NCBI GenBank assembly: GCA_964586455.1
Contig: CAZPHV010000020.1
Span: forward strand, 1-64,000
Length of the DNA stretch: 64,000 nucleotides
Origin: Aquimonas sp964586455
GTDB taxonomy: Bacteria; Pseudomonadota; Gammaproteobacteria; Xanthomonadales; Xanthomonadaceae
Direction: 5' to 3'
Both the position numbers and the translations under genes were made by a program. Positions within the stretch are counted from its first letter, which is position 1. Each line of letters begins with the position of its first letter. Positions 9,241 to 17,941 of the stretch are shown one piece after another. The notes beneath the pieces are model-generated. The model was given only the letters and a program-made list of their open reading frames with translations. It had not been told where the DNA came from and made no database searches.

Positions 9241-9948
9241 ATGCGGGCCACGATGAACAGCCCCCACCACTGCGACCCCGTGCTGTTGCCGACGCCGCCC
9301 CTGCTAGCCGTCCGCGGCCTCGGCTTTGCCCGCAACGACGATCCGATCTTCGGCCCGCTCGATTTCCATGTCGATGCGGGCGAAGCGGTACTGGTTCACG
9401 GTGCCAACGGCCGCGGCAAGACCACCCTGCTGCGCGTACTCGCCGGCCTGCTGCCCGCGCAGACGGGGGAAGTGTCGATTGACGGCGCGCCGGCTGATCG
9501 CGAAGCGGTGGCTCGCACCTGCGCCCTGCTCGGCCACCTGCTCGGTCACAAGGGTGAACTCACCGCCGAGGAAAACCTGCGCTTCGCCCGCGGTCTGTTC
9601 GGGCAGCGCCCTGGCATCTCGCCGGTAACCGCGCTCGCCGCTGTGGGCTTGGCCGGGTTCGAGGACAGCCCGGCGCGTCAGCTCTCCGCGGGACAGCGCA
9701 AGCGACTGGCGCTGGCGCGACTTCTTCTGGTGCCTGCGCGCCTGTGGCTGCTGGACGAGCCCTACGCAAATCTTGATCTGGAGGGCATCGATCTGGTCAA
9801 CCGTCTGGTTGCCCATCACCTCGGGCGCGACGGCGCGGCCCTGATCACCAGCCACGGTGCCTATGCCACCGGCGCCGTGCGCACGCGCACCTTGAGTCTG
9901 GATCCAGCGACTGCCACCTCACCGGAAGCGGAGGCCGCGCGTGGCTGA
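9241..9948 (+). CDS. ccmA: Heme exporter ATPase CcmA
   Basis: ABC ATPase of the CcmABCD complex, which releases holo-CcmE during System I cytochrome c maturation. 235 aa. Walker A GANGRGKTTLL, signature LSAGQRKRLALARLLL, Walker B LWLLDEPYANLD and the switch histidine in ITSHG are all present. It opens the operon and overlaps ccmB by 8 bp. A second ATG at 9253 (MNSPHH) may be the true start. The N-terminus is slightly longer than usual before LAVRGLGFAR. Confidence 0.96.
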   Translation: MRATMNSPHHCDPVLLPTPPLLAVRGLGFARNDDPIFGPLDFHVDAGEAVLVHGANGRGKTTLLRVLAGLLPAQTGEVSIDGAPADREAVARTCALLGHLLGHKGELTAEENLRFARGLFGQRPGISPVTALAAVGLAGFEDSPARQLSAGQRKRLALARLLLVPARLWLLDEPYANLDLEGIDLVNRLVAHHLGRDGAALITSHGAYATGAVRTRTLSLDPATATSPEAEAARG

Positions 9949-10624
9949 CTCCTCCGCCACCACCGCCTTCGCCGCCCTGCTGCGCCGAGACCTGCTGCTG
10001 GTTTGGCGTCGTCGCGGCGATGCGCTCAACCCGGTCCTGTTCGCCCTGCTGGTGGCGACGCTGTTCCCGCTGGCGATTGGCCCTGAGCCGTCCACGCTGG
10101 CACTAATTGCGCCGGGCGTGGTCTGGGTTGCACTGCTGCTGTCCGGCCTGCTCTCCCTGGACACCCTGTTCCGCGGCGATCTTGAGGACGGCAGCCTTGA
10201 AATGCTGCTGCTCGCACCGCAGCCACTGGCACTGATGCTGTTCGGCAAGGTGCTGGTGCACTGGCTGACTACGGCGGTGCCGCTGCTGATTGCGACGCCG
10301 TTGTTGGCCGAGTTGCTGTATCTGCCGGAGGGCCTGCTGCCGGTGCTGATGGTTTCGCTGCTGCTGGGCACGCCACTGCTCAGCCTGGTCGGCGGCGTAA
10401 TTGTCGCCTTGACCGTGGGCATGCGGCGCTCGGGTATGCTTTTGGCCCTGCTGGCGCTGCCTCTGTACGTGCCGATCCTGATTCTCGGCGCCGGCTGCGT
10501 GGCCGCCGCCGCGCAGGGCCTGCCCTACAGCGGCGCTTTGCTGCTGCTCGGTGCCGGTCTTGCCCTTCTCACTATTCTCGCGCCGCTGGCCACCGCCACT
10601 GCGCTCCGGATCGCGATGACATGA
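9941..10624 (+). CDS. ccmB: Heme exporter membrane protein CcmB
   Basis: Inner-membrane permease subunit of the CcmABCD complex. 227 aa, with six hydrophobic segments and the typical opening FAALLRRDLLLVWRRRGDALNPV, here split by a short cytoplasmic start. GTG start at 9941 inside the end of ccmA; its own stop overlaps the ccmC ATG (ATGA). Family length and context leave little doubt. It pairs with CcmA to couple ATP hydrolysis to release of heme-loaded CcmE. Confidence 0.95.
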   Translation: MADSSATTAFAALLRRDLLLVWRRRGDALNPVLFALLVATLFPLAIGPEPSTLALIAPGVVWVALLLSGLLSLDTLFRGDLEDGSLEMLLLAPQPLALMLFGKVLVHWLTTAVPLLIATPLLAELLYLPEGLLPVLMVSLLLGTPLLSLVGGVIVALTVGMRRSGMLLALLALPLYVPILILGAGCVAAAAQGLPYSGALLLLGAGLALLTILAPLATATALRIAMT

Positions 10625-11370
10625 ACCCCGTCCTGCTCTGGTTCCACACGATGGGCTCGCCGCCCAACTTCTTCGCCTTTGCCGGGCGCTGCCTCCCGTG
10701 GCTGTACGGCATTGCGATCCCGATGATCCTGTGGGGCTGCTGGGCGGGCCTTTACGAGGTACCCGCCGACTATCAGCAGGGCGACACCTTCCGGATCATC
10801 TTCGTGCACGTCCCAGCGGCCTGGATGAGTCTGTTCATCTACGCGGTGATGGCGGTCAACGCGTTCATCGCGCTGGTCTGGCGAATCAAACTCTCCGAGC
10901 AGTTGGCCATGAACTGTGCGCCAATTGGGGCAGCGTTCACCGCGATCACGCTGCTGACCGGCGCGATTTGGGGCAAGCCGATGTGGGGCACCTGGTGGAC
11001 CTGGGACGCCCGCCTGACTTCCGAACTGGTGCTGCTGTTCCTGTATCTGGGCGTGATGGGTCTGTATGCCGCCATCGAAGACCGCCGCGCCGCGGCGCGC
11101 GCGGCCAGCTTTCTGGCCCTGATCGGCTTTGTCAACGTGCCGATCGTGCACTTCTCGGTGGACTGGTGGAACACGCTGCATCAAGGGGCCACCATCCGCC
11201 TGTTTGGCAAATCGGCGATGGACCCAAGCATGGTCGCGCCGCTGATCGCGCTGGCGTTTGGCACCAAGCTCTGGTTCATGGCCTCGCTGCTGGCCCGCAC
11301 CCGCGTAGCCATCGCTGACGCCGAGCGCGGCAAGGACTGGGTGCGGCGCGCGCTGGGAGGTGCCTCATGA
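10621..11370 (+). CDS. ccmC: Heme-handling protein CcmC
   Basis: Inner-membrane heme-handling protein that loads heme onto CcmE. 249 aa with six membrane segments and the tryptophan-rich WWD motif GTWWTWDARLTSELVL near residues 120-137. External heme-ligand histidines appear in FVHVPAAW and in VPIVHFSVDWWNTLHQG. Starts in an ATGA overlap with ccmB and ends in an ATGA overlap with ccmD, so the three are translationally coupled. Confidence 0.97.
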   Translation: MNPVLLWFHTMGSPPNFFAFAGRCLPWLYGIAIPMILWGCWAGLYEVPADYQQGDTFRIIFVHVPAAWMSLFIYAVMAVNAFIALVWRIKLSEQLAMNCAPIGAAFTAITLLTGAIWGKPMWGTWWTWDARLTSELVLLFLYLGVMGLYAAIEDRRAAARAASFLALIGFVNVPIVHFSVDWWNTLHQGATIRLFGKSAMDPSMVAPLIALAFGTKLWFMASLLARTRVAIADAERGKDWVRRALGGAS

Positions 11371-11558
11371 GCAGCTACTTCGACATGGGCGAATACAGCG
11401 CTTATGTATGGACCTGTTTCGCGCTGTTTCTGGGTTTCCTTGTGTGGGACCTGCTGCTACCGGCCTGGCGCCTGCGCCGCCTCAAGCGCGAAATCGCGCT
11501 GCGTGCGCGCCGCGACGCCGCGCGCACCGCCACCACTTCCGAACAACCGATTCCCTAG
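11367..11558 (+). CDS. ccmD: Heme exporter small subunit CcmD
   Basis: Small single-pass membrane protein of 63 aa that completes the CcmABCD complex and helps release holo-CcmE. MGEYSAYVWTCFALFLGFLVWDLLLP is the N-terminal and membrane stretch in family style, followed by an arginine-rich cytoplasmic tail (RLRRLKREI). It overlaps ccmC by four bases and is 11 bases from ccmE. Confidence 0.93.
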   Translation: MSSYFDMGEYSAYVWTCFALFLGFLVWDLLLPAWRLRRLKREIALRARRDAARTATTSEQPIP

Positions 11559-11569
11559 AGGATCACGCC

Positions 11570-12115
11570 ATGAACCCCGTGCGCAAACGCCGTCTGATCG
11601 TCGCCAGCCTGATTCTGGGCGCCGGACTCGTCGCCGGCAGCCTGATCGCGCTTGCCCTGCAGTCGAACCTGAACTACCTGCACTCGCCCTCTGAGGTCAT
11701 CGCCGGCGAGGCGCCCGAAACGGGAGTGTTCCGGATCGGCGGCGTGGTGCTGGAAGGCAGCGTGCAGAGCGGCCGCGTGGAGGCCACCCGCGAAGTGGAG
11801 TATCGCTTCGAGGTGACTGATCGTGAGGCGAATTATCCGGTGCTGTATCGGGGCGTGCTGCCCGACTTGTTTCGCGAGGGCCAAAGCGTGATTGCGAAGG
11901 GGCGGATTGCCGAAGGCGTCTTCGTCGCCGATCAGGTTCTGGCCAAGCATGACGAGACCTACATGCCGGCCGAGGTCGCCGACAAGATGACCCAGGCCCG
12001 CATCGCTCGCGCGCAGCAGCTCAAGCGCGACGCCGAGGCCATGCCGGCCGCCGATGTCGAACTCCGCGAAGAAGCCCCTGCCACACCGCCCGCGCAGAGC
12101 AGCGGTGCGTACTGA
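11570..12115 (+). CDS. ccmE: Periplasmic heme chaperone CcmE
   Basis: Membrane-anchored periplasmic chaperone that binds heme covalently and hands it to CcmF/H. 181 aa: basic N-terminus (NPVRKRRL), one membrane anchor, OB-fold domain and the heme-binding motif LAKHDETYMP with H127 and Y131. The start at 11570 matches the family N-terminus; an in-frame upstream codon at 11360 would add 70 residues overlapping ccmD and is rejected. The C-terminal tail is alanine/proline rich and not conserved. Confidence 0.96.
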   Translation: MNPVRKRRLIVASLILGAGLVAGSLIALALQSNLNYLHSPSEVIAGEAPETGVFRIGGVVLEGSVQSGRVEATREVEYRFEVTDREANYPVLYRGVLPDLFREGQSVIAKGRIAEGVFVADQVLAKHDETYMPAEVADKMTQARIARAQQLKRDAEAMPAADVELREEAPATPPAQSSGAY

Positions 12116-12148
12116 GGCGCCGCCCGCGGCCACCATGAGACTTACGCA

Positions 12149-14128
12149 ATGACTCCCGAACTTGGCAATTTCGCCCTGGCGCTGGCTTTGGTGCTGGCGC
12201 TGGTGCAATCGACGCTGCCGCTGTACGGCGCCTGGCGCGGCCATGCCGGAATGATGGCCTTGGCGCGCTCCACCGCCTACGGCCAATTCGCCTTCCTGCT
12301 GCTGAGTTATCTGATCCTGACTGCGGCCTTCGTGCAGAAAGATTTTTCGGTGGCCTACGTCGCCAACAACAGCAACACCCTGCTGCCTCTGATGTATCGC
12401 ATTTCCGCTGTGTGGGGTGCGCACGAGGGCTCACTGCTTCTGTGGGTGTTGATCCTGTCGGCATGGACCGTAGCCGTCGCCGCGTTCTCGCGCAGCCTGC
12501 CGCTGCTGGTGGTGGCGCGCGTGCTGGGTGTGATGGGCTGGGTCAGCGTTGGCTTCCTGCTGTTCACCCTGCTGACCTCGAACCCCTTCGACCGCCTGCT
12601 GCCGGCGCCGCTGGAGGGCCGCGACCTGAATCCGCTGCTGCAGGATCCGGGGTTGATCATCCACCCGCCGATGCTCTACGCCGGCTACGTGGGGTTCGCG
12701 GTGGCGTTTGCGTTCGCGATCGCCGCCCTGCTCGGCGGCAAGATGGATGCGCAGTGGGTGCGCTGGAGCCGCCCCTGGACCAACGTGGCATGGGCCTTCC
12801 TCACGCTCGGCATCGGTCTGGGCAGCTGGTGGGCCTACTACGAGCTCGGCTGGGGTGGCTGGTGGTTCTGGGATCCGGTCGAGAATGCGAGCTTCATGCC
12901 GTGGCTGGTCGGCACCGCTTTGATCCACTCGCAGGCGGTCACCGAGAAGCGCGGCAGCTTTGCCGGCTGGACCCTGCTGCTTGCGATCGCGGCCTTTTCG
13001 CTGTCCCTGCTGGGCGCTTTCCTGGTGCGCTCGGGCGTGCTGACCTCGGTGCACGCTTTCGCCTCCGACCCCGAACGCGGCGTGTTCATCCTGCTGTTCC
13101 TGCTGGTCGTCGTGGGTGGTTCGCTGCTGTTGTACGCACTGCGCGCGGGCAATATCGAGCGGGGCAAGCCGGCCGCGCCGCTGTCGCGCGACACATTCCT
13201 ACTGCTGAACAACCTTCTGTTCAGTGCTTCGGCGGCGATGGTGCTGATCGGCACCCTGTACCCGCTGCTGGCCGATGCGCTGAACCTCGGCAAGATGTCA
13301 GTGGGGCCGCCCTACTTCAGCATTCTGTTCACCGCACTGATGGTGCCGGTCATCGTGCTGATGCCGTTCGCGCCGTTCGCGCGCTGGCAGCAGGAACACT
13401 GGGGCCGCTTCGTACCCTTGCTCAAGTTCGCGCTGACGCTGACGGTAGTGGCCACAGTCGCTGCGGTCCTGTTGATCGAGGACGGCTCACTCAAGACTTG
13501 GGCCGGCGTCGCGGGCGCCACCTGGGTGATGGCCGGCACCGCCTTGTATGCCTGGAAACGTTGGCGTTCGGCCCCGGCTGGCCGCCGCTTCACCGCCGAA
13601 ATGAGCGGCATGCTGCTGGCCCATTTCGGTGTCGGCGTGTTCGTGGCCGGCGTGCTGCTGGTGGAGAGCACCAGCGTCGAGCGCGATCTGGCGCTCAAGC
13701 CCGGTGAGACCGCTGAACTGCGCGGCTACCGGTTCGAGTTCCAGGGTGTGGCCCACCGCGACGGCCCGAACTTCGACGCCGATCGCGGCACAGTGCAGGT
13801 GTTCCTCGGCGACCGCCTCGTCACCACCCTGTATCCCGAAAAGCGCGCCTACAAGAGCGGCGGCCAGATCATGACCGAGGCCGGCATCAACCCCGGCCTG
13901 ACCCGAGATCTGTACGTGGCCCTCGGCGAGCCGCTGGGCGACGGCGAGGCCTGGGCTGTGCGCGTGTACGTGAAGCCCTTCATCCGCTGGATCTGGGGCG
14001 GCGCCCTGCTGATGACGATCGCCGGCTTCGTGGTCGCATTCGACCGTCGCTTCCGCCGCGTTCTGGCAGTTGAGGCAAAACGGGCAGAACCCGAAGCTCA
14101 GCCCGCGGTCGCCGGAGCTCAACCGTGA
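12149..14128 (+). CDS. ccmF: Cytochrome c heme lyase subunit CcmF
   Basis: Large polytopic inner-membrane subunit of the heme ligation complex with CcmH and CcmI. 659 aa, about 14-15 hydrophobic segments; WWD motif WGGWWFWDPVENASFMPWL near residue 235; SLLLWVLILS and LGAFLVRSGVLTSVHAF also fit. A soluble periplasmic region lies at about 500-610 before the last membrane segment. It ends in a GTGA overlap with ccmG. It follows ccmE after 33 bp. Confidence 0.97.
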   Translation: MTPELGNFALALALVLALVQSTLPLYGAWRGHAGMMALARSTAYGQFAFLLLSYLILTAAFVQKDFSVAYVANNSNTLLPLMYRISAVWGAHEGSLLLWVLILSAWTVAVAAFSRSLPLLVVARVLGVMGWVSVGFLLFTLLTSNPFDRLLPAPLEGRDLNPLLQDPGLIIHPPMLYAGYVGFAVAFAFAIAALLGGKMDAQWVRWSRPWTNVAWAFLTLGIGLGSWWAYYELGWGGWWFWDPVENASFMPWLVGTALIHSQAVTEKRGSFAGWTLLLAIAAFSLSLLGAFLVRSGVLTSVHAFASDPERGVFILLFLLVVVGGSLLLYALRAGNIERGKPAAPLSRDTFLLLNNLLFSASAAMVLIGTLYPLLADALNLGKMSVGPPYFSILFTALMVPVIVLMPFAPFARWQQEHWGRFVPLLKFALTLTVVATVAAVLLIEDGSLKTWAGVAGATWVMAGTALYAWKRWRSAPAGRRFTAEMSGMLLAHFGVGVFVAGVLLVESTSVERDLALKPGETAELRGYRFEFQGVAHRDGPNFDADRGTVQVFLGDRLVTTLYPEKRAYKSGGQIMTEAGINPGLTRDLYVALGEPLGDGEAWAVRVYVKPFIRWIWGGALLMTIAGFVVAFDRRFRRVLAVEAKRAEPEAQPAVAGAQP

Positions 14129-14670
14129 TCCAGCGCCTGCTTCCGCTGATCATTTTTCTCCTGCTGGCAGCCTTGCTGGGCGCGGGCATATGGCTGGCCA
14201 CAGTGCGCGACCCGAACGCAATCCCCTCGCCGCTGGTCGGCAAGCAGGCCCCCGCGTTCGAACTGCCCAGCCTGCATGAACCTGCACGCAGCGTGCGCAG
14301 TGAAGAGCTGCTGGGCCAGCCCTATCTGCTGAACGTGTTCGGCAGCTGGTGCCCGGGCTGCCGCGACGAACACCCGGTGATCGAGCGGCTGGCGCGCTCG
14401 GGCAAATTGTCGGTGGTGGGCTTCAACTGGAAGGACGAGCGCGCCGATGCACTGCGCTGGCTGGCCCAGTTCGGCGACCCCTACGCGCTGATCGTGGTCG
14501 ATTTCGAGGGCCGCACGGCCATCGACTACGGCGTCTACGGTGCCCCGGAGAGCTTCCTGATCGGGGCAGATGGCCGCGTTCTCTACAAGCACATCGGCCC
14601 GATCACCTGGGCCGATATCGAGCGTGAAATCCTGCCGCGCGTATCCCTCGCCGAAGGGGCGGGCTCATGA
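14125..14670 (+). CDS. ccmG: Periplasmic thioredoxin CcmG (DsbE)
   Basis: Membrane-anchored thioredoxin that keeps the apocytochrome or CcmH cysteines reduced. 181 aa with an N-terminal anchor (about 5-27), family stretch GKQAPAFELPSL, redox motif WCPGC (C76, C79) and the cis-proline region in VYGAPESFLIG. GTG start overlapping the ccmF stop; its stop overlaps ccmH (ATGA). Between the two cysteines it has Pro-Gly. Confidence 0.95.
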   Translation: MIQRLLPLIIFLLLAALLGAGIWLATVRDPNAIPSPLVGKQAPAFELPSLHEPARSVRSEELLGQPYLLNVFGSWCPGCRDEHPVIERLARSGKLSVVGFNWKDERADALRWLAQFGDPYALIVVDFEGRTAIDYGVYGAPESFLIGADGRVLYKHIGPITWADIEREILPRVSLAEGAGS

Positions 14671-15104
14671 GCCGCGTGCTTGCGCTGGCCCTTGCACTCC
14701 TGACCAGTCTGTCCGCACTGGCCATCGACCCATTGCCCTTCCGCGACCAGGCCGAGGAAAACCGCTTCCGCAAGCTCGCTGCCGAGCTGCGCTGCGTGAT
14801 GTGTCAGAACCAGTCGCTGGCTGACTCCGATGCGATGATCGCGCAGGACCTGCGACGCGAAGTCTTCAACCTGATGCGCGAGGGCAAGACCGACCGCGAG
14901 ATCAAGACGTTTCTGGCCGAGCGCTACACCGACTTCGTGCTGTACCGGCCGCCGATGAAGGGCGCCAACCTGGTCCTGTGGTTCGCCCCTTTGGGCGTGC
15001 TGCTGGCCGGCGCCATCGCGCTTGCGGTGATCGTTCGCCGCCGCAGTGCCAGTCTGAAAAACGCCCCAACCCAGCGCGACTCCACCACTGACGAGGAGTG
15101 GTAA
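14667..15104 (+). CDS. ccmH: Cytochrome c maturation thiol protein CcmH
   Basis: Periplasmic thiol-disulfide protein of the heme ligation complex, 145 aa. Signal peptide, then the conserved LRCVMCQNQSLADSDA motif with C43 and C46, and a C-terminal membrane anchor (about 103-124). The TPR part found fused in E. coli CcmH is a separate gene here (ccmI next door). ATGA overlap with ccmG. Confidence 0.95.
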   Translation: MSRVLALALALLTSLSALAIDPLPFRDQAEENRFRKLAAELRCVMCQNQSLADSDAMIAQDLRREVFNLMREGKTDREIKTFLAERYTDFVLYRPPMKGANLVLWFAPLGVLLAGAIALAVIVRRRSASLKNAPTQRDSTTDEEW

Positions 15105-15109
15105 CCCCC

Positions 15110-16297
15110 ATGTTCTGGATCCTGGCCGCGGTGCTTGGCATCGCTGCGCTGGCCTTTGTGCTGCGCCCTCTGCTGAAACCGCCACTTCTGGACGAACATG
15201 CCGACAAGCGGCGTGCGCTGCGTGCGGCGGCGGCAGCCGGCGCGCTGAGCTCCGATGAACTGCATGAGCGCCTGGCCGCCCTGCCCGCCGAACCACCGGT
15301 AGCCAAAGCCCCGATGCCGCTTCTGCTGAGTCTGGCGGCGCTGGTTCCTCTACTGGGTTTCGGCCTGTATCTGCTGGTGGGCAGCCCGCAGGCGCTGGAC
15401 CCCGCCAACCATGCGGCATCGCTTGCACCTGCGCCAGCGAACATGGAGGAAGCGATCGCGGCGCTGGAGGCCCGGCTTGAGGCGCAGCCGAATGACGTCG
15501 AGGGCTGGATTCTTCTCGGCCGCTCGCGCCGCTCGCAGGAGAACTTCGCGGCGGCCGAGGCGGCGCTGGCGCGTGCCTTCCGGCTGCAGCCCGAGGACAT
15601 CGAGATCCAGCTCGACTACGCCGAAGCCAAGGCCCTGGCGACACCCGCACGCCGTTTCGCCGGCGAGGCCTTGGCCCTGCTGCAGCAAGCCCACCAGCGC
15701 GAACCGGGGCACGCACGCGCGGCCTGGCTGCTCGGCATCGCCGCCATGCAGGATGGACGCCCTGCCGACGCCGCCCAGCTGTGGGAGCCGATCCTCGCGC
15801 AGATGCCGGAAGACGCGCCGGCGCGGCCGGCCTTGAGCCGCCAGATCAACGATGCCCGCCAGCAGGCGGGGCTCGATCCGCTGCCCGTGAGCCCGGCGAT
15901 TGCAGCTGTGCAAGCCCCAGCGCCTGCCCCGGAGCGATCCGACAGCACTGATGGCGCGCGAATCGAAGTCGAAGTCAGCCTGGCCCCTGAACTGCTGGGC
16001 CGGGTTCCGGCCGATGCCGTGGTGTTCGTGTTCGCCCGTGCCTCGCAGGGCCCGCGCGCGCCACTGGCGATCCAGCGGCTGTCCCTCGCATCGCTGCCCG
16101 CCACCGTGGTGCTGGATCAGGGCATGGGCATGATCGAAGGCATGAACCTCGGCACGTTCAGCGAAGTCGTGGTGGGCGCGCGCGCCTCTGTCAGCGGCAA
16201 TGCGACGCCGCAGAGCGGCGATCTTGAGGGCCTTACCGAACCGATGGCCGTCAGTGCCGCTCGCGCCCGCGTGGTGATCAACCGGGTAGTGCCGTGA
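15110..16297 (+). CDS. ccmI: Cytochrome c maturation TPR protein CcmI
   Basis: Apocytochrome-binding subunit of the heme ligation complex, 395 aa. Two membrane segments (about 1-20 and 70-90), then TPR repeats (about 105-260, with GWILLGRSRRSQENFAAAE) and a C-terminal domain (about 285-395) of the CcmI periplasmic type. ATG at 15110 follows GAGGAG; an in-frame GTG at 15098 would overlap ccmH. Its end overlaps metX (GTGA at 16294-16297), which ties amino acid biosynthesis to this operon. Confidence 0.92.
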   Translation: MFWILAAVLGIAALAFVLRPLLKPPLLDEHADKRRALRAAAAAGALSSDELHERLAALPAEPPVAKAPMPLLLSLAALVPLLGFGLYLLVGSPQALDPANHAASLAPAPANMEEAIAALEARLEAQPNDVEGWILLGRSRRSQENFAAAEAALARAFRLQPEDIEIQLDYAEAKALATPARRFAGEALALLQQAHQREPGHARAAWLLGIAAMQDGRPADAAQLWEPILAQMPEDAPARPALSRQINDARQQAGLDPLPVSPAIAAVQAPAPAPERSDSTDGARIEVEVSLAPELLGRVPADAVVFVFARASQGPRAPLAIQRLSLASLPATVVLDQGMGMIEGMNLGTFSEVVVGARASVSGNATPQSGDLEGLTEPMAVSAARARVVINRVVP

Positions 16298-17433
16298 CCG
16301 AGTTCATCCCGCCAGCCACCCGCTGGTTCGAACTCCCCTCGCCGTTCCTGATGAAGCGCGGCGGCTGCTTGAACGGCGGTCGATTGGCGTTCGAGACCTG
16401 GGGCGAGTTGAACGCCGAGCGCAGCAATGCGGTGCTGATCCTGACCGGGCTGTCGCCCAGCGCGCACGCCGCCAGCAATGCCGACGACCCCGACTCTGGC
16501 TGGTGGGAGGCGGTGATCGGCCCCGGCAAACCGATCGACACCCGGCGCTGGTTCGTGATCTGCGCGAACTCGCTGGGCAGTTGCCGCGGCAGCAGTGGAC
16601 CGGCCTCGATCAACCCGGCCACGGGCACGCCCTGGCGGCTGGACTTTCCCGAGCTGTCGGTCGAAGACGGCGCGCGCGCAGCTTATGCGCTGGTGCGGGG
16701 CTTGGGCATCGAGCAGCTGGACACCGTGGTCGGCTGCTCTATGGGCGGCATGAGCGCACTGGCCTTCCTGCTGCAGCACCCTCTGGCGGCACGGCGCATG
16801 CTCAACGTCTGTGGCGCCGCGCACGCGCTGCCCTTTTCGATCGCGGTCAGGTCCCTGCAGCGGGAGGCGATCCGGCTTGACCCCCTGTGGAACGGCGGCG
16901 ACTACAGCGACGGTGCGTATCCGGAGAACGGCATGCGCATCGCGCGCAAGCTGGGCGTGCTGACCTACCGCTCGGCGATCGAATGGCATGGCCGATTTGG
17001 CCGCGTACGGCTGGACTCGGAGCTGCGCGAGGACGATCCCTTCGGCCACGAATTCCAGGTGGAAAGCTATCTCGAAGGCCATGCCCGACGCTTCATCCGC
17101 CAGTTCGACCCCAACTGCTACCTGTACCTGTCGCGCTCGATGGACTGGTTCGACTGTGCCGAGTACGGCCGCCCCGAGGGCAGCGTCGAGGGCGATGTGT
17201 TGCGCGGGCTGGCGCGTATCCGGCTACAAGAGGCGCTGGTGATCGGAGTCGAGACCGACATTCTGTTCCCGATCGAACAGCAGTCCCAGATCGCCGAGGG
17301 CCTGCGTCGCGGCGGTGGCGATGTGCACTTCGCCAGCCTGCCCTCCCCGCAGGGACATGATGCTTTTCTGGTCGACTTCGAGCGCTTCTCGCCGCTGATC
17401 GAAGACTTCATGTGCGCGGTGGCAGCCGGTTGA
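16294..17433 (+). CDS. metX: MetX-type homoserine/serine O-acyltransferase
   Basis: Alpha/beta hydrolase acyltransferase of 379 aa. Catalytic triad: S149 in GCSMGG, D322 in ETDILFP and H355 in QGHDAFLV. Family stretches ANSLGSCRGSSGPASINP and FDPNCYLYLSRSMDWFD are present. MetX enzymes activate homoserine for methionine synthesis; from memory, members of this clade in Xanthomonadales were characterised as serine O-succinyltransferases feeding cysteine synthesis, so the exact substrate is open. GTG start overlapping the ccmI stop, hence probably translated from the ccm message. A terminator-like hairpin follows at 17481. Confidence 0.88.
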   Translation: MTEFIPPATRWFELPSPFLMKRGGCLNGGRLAFETWGELNAERSNAVLILTGLSPSAHAASNADDPDSGWWEAVIGPGKPIDTRRWFVICANSLGSCRGSSGPASINPATGTPWRLDFPELSVEDGARAAYALVRGLGIEQLDTVVGCSMGGMSALAFLLQHPLAARRMLNVCGAAHALPFSIAVRSLQREAIRLDPLWNGGDYSDGAYPENGMRIARKLGVLTYRSAIEWHGRFGRVRLDSELREDDPFGHEFQVESYLEGHARRFIRQFDPNCYLYLSRSMDWFDCAEYGRPEGSVEGDVLRGLARIRLQEALVIGVETDILFPIEQQSQIAEGLRRGGGDVHFASLPSPQGHDAFLVDFERFSPLIEDFMCAVAAG

Positions 17434-17480
17434 CGCGGGCGACGCCGCCCCAGTCGAGCGTTCCCCGCCCAGAAACGAAA

Positions 17481-17503
17481 ACGCCCCGCGCGAGGCGGGG
17501 CGT
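17481..17503. terminator. Intrinsic terminator between metX and bTHX
   Basis: A 9-bp perfect stem, ACGCCCCGC (17481-17489) with GCGGGGCGT (17495-17503) and a 5-nt loop. Read on the minus strand it is followed by a T-rich run (TTTTCGTTTCT), so it should end the bTHX transcript; it lies at the point where the two genes converge and may also stop ccm/metX transcription. Confidence 0.75.
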
Positions 17504-17541
17504 CATCGAAGCTCTGCCGCGATAGCGGCAGGCTTGAAGAA

Positions 17542-17697
17542 TCAGGCCTTCTTGCGAGCCGGAGCCTTCTTGGCAGGTGCCACCGCCGCCTTCGGGGTGA
17601 TCGCATGCGCGATCGCCTTGACGCCGTGCGGCCGAGCATTGCCGTAGCTGCCCTTGTAGATCTTGCCCTTGCGGGTGCGGGAATCGCCCTTGCCCAT
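17542..17697 (-). CDS. 30S ribosomal protein THX family (bTHX)
   Basis: Small, very basic ribosomal protein of 51 aa. The THX signature GKGDSRTRKGKIYKGSYG is at the very N-terminus, followed by NARPHG and an alanine/lysine tail ending KKAPARKKA. The start at 17697 is set by AAGGAG just before the ATG; 30 extra codons upstream are not part of the family. It would bind in the head of the 30S subunit. Single gene, own terminator downstream. Confidence 0.9.
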   Translation of the reverse strand: MGKGDSRTRKGKIYKGSYGNARPHGVKAIAHAITPKAAVAPAKKAPARKKA

Positions 17698-17941
17698 GGT
17701 GTGCTCCTTGGAAATGTCTGGAAGCGGGTCGCTTCGGAAGGCCGCGTAGCCTATCACCTCAGGCCGGCGGCGCAAGCTGGAGCCCACTCAGATTGTGAGA
17801 AACAGAGGCGCTCCGGCGTGCCATAGCGCAGCGCGCGTCAACGGTTTGCGCGGTCGCATCGCGGCCCAGCATGCATCGACGGTCCGCGCTCGTGAATACT
17901 GCGCGTGATTTCCTGCCCACCACGAATCTCCGGAGACGTCC

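Noticed and set aside
12412..13707. 431-codon open frame within ccmF
   Set aside because: Shifted-frame shadow of ccmF, arginine/glycine-rich, no family signature.
15098..15109. GTG start for ccmI upstream of the ATG
   Set aside because: It would overlap ccmH and place GAGGAG inside the gene; the ATG at 15110 fits the ribosome site and the family N-terminus.
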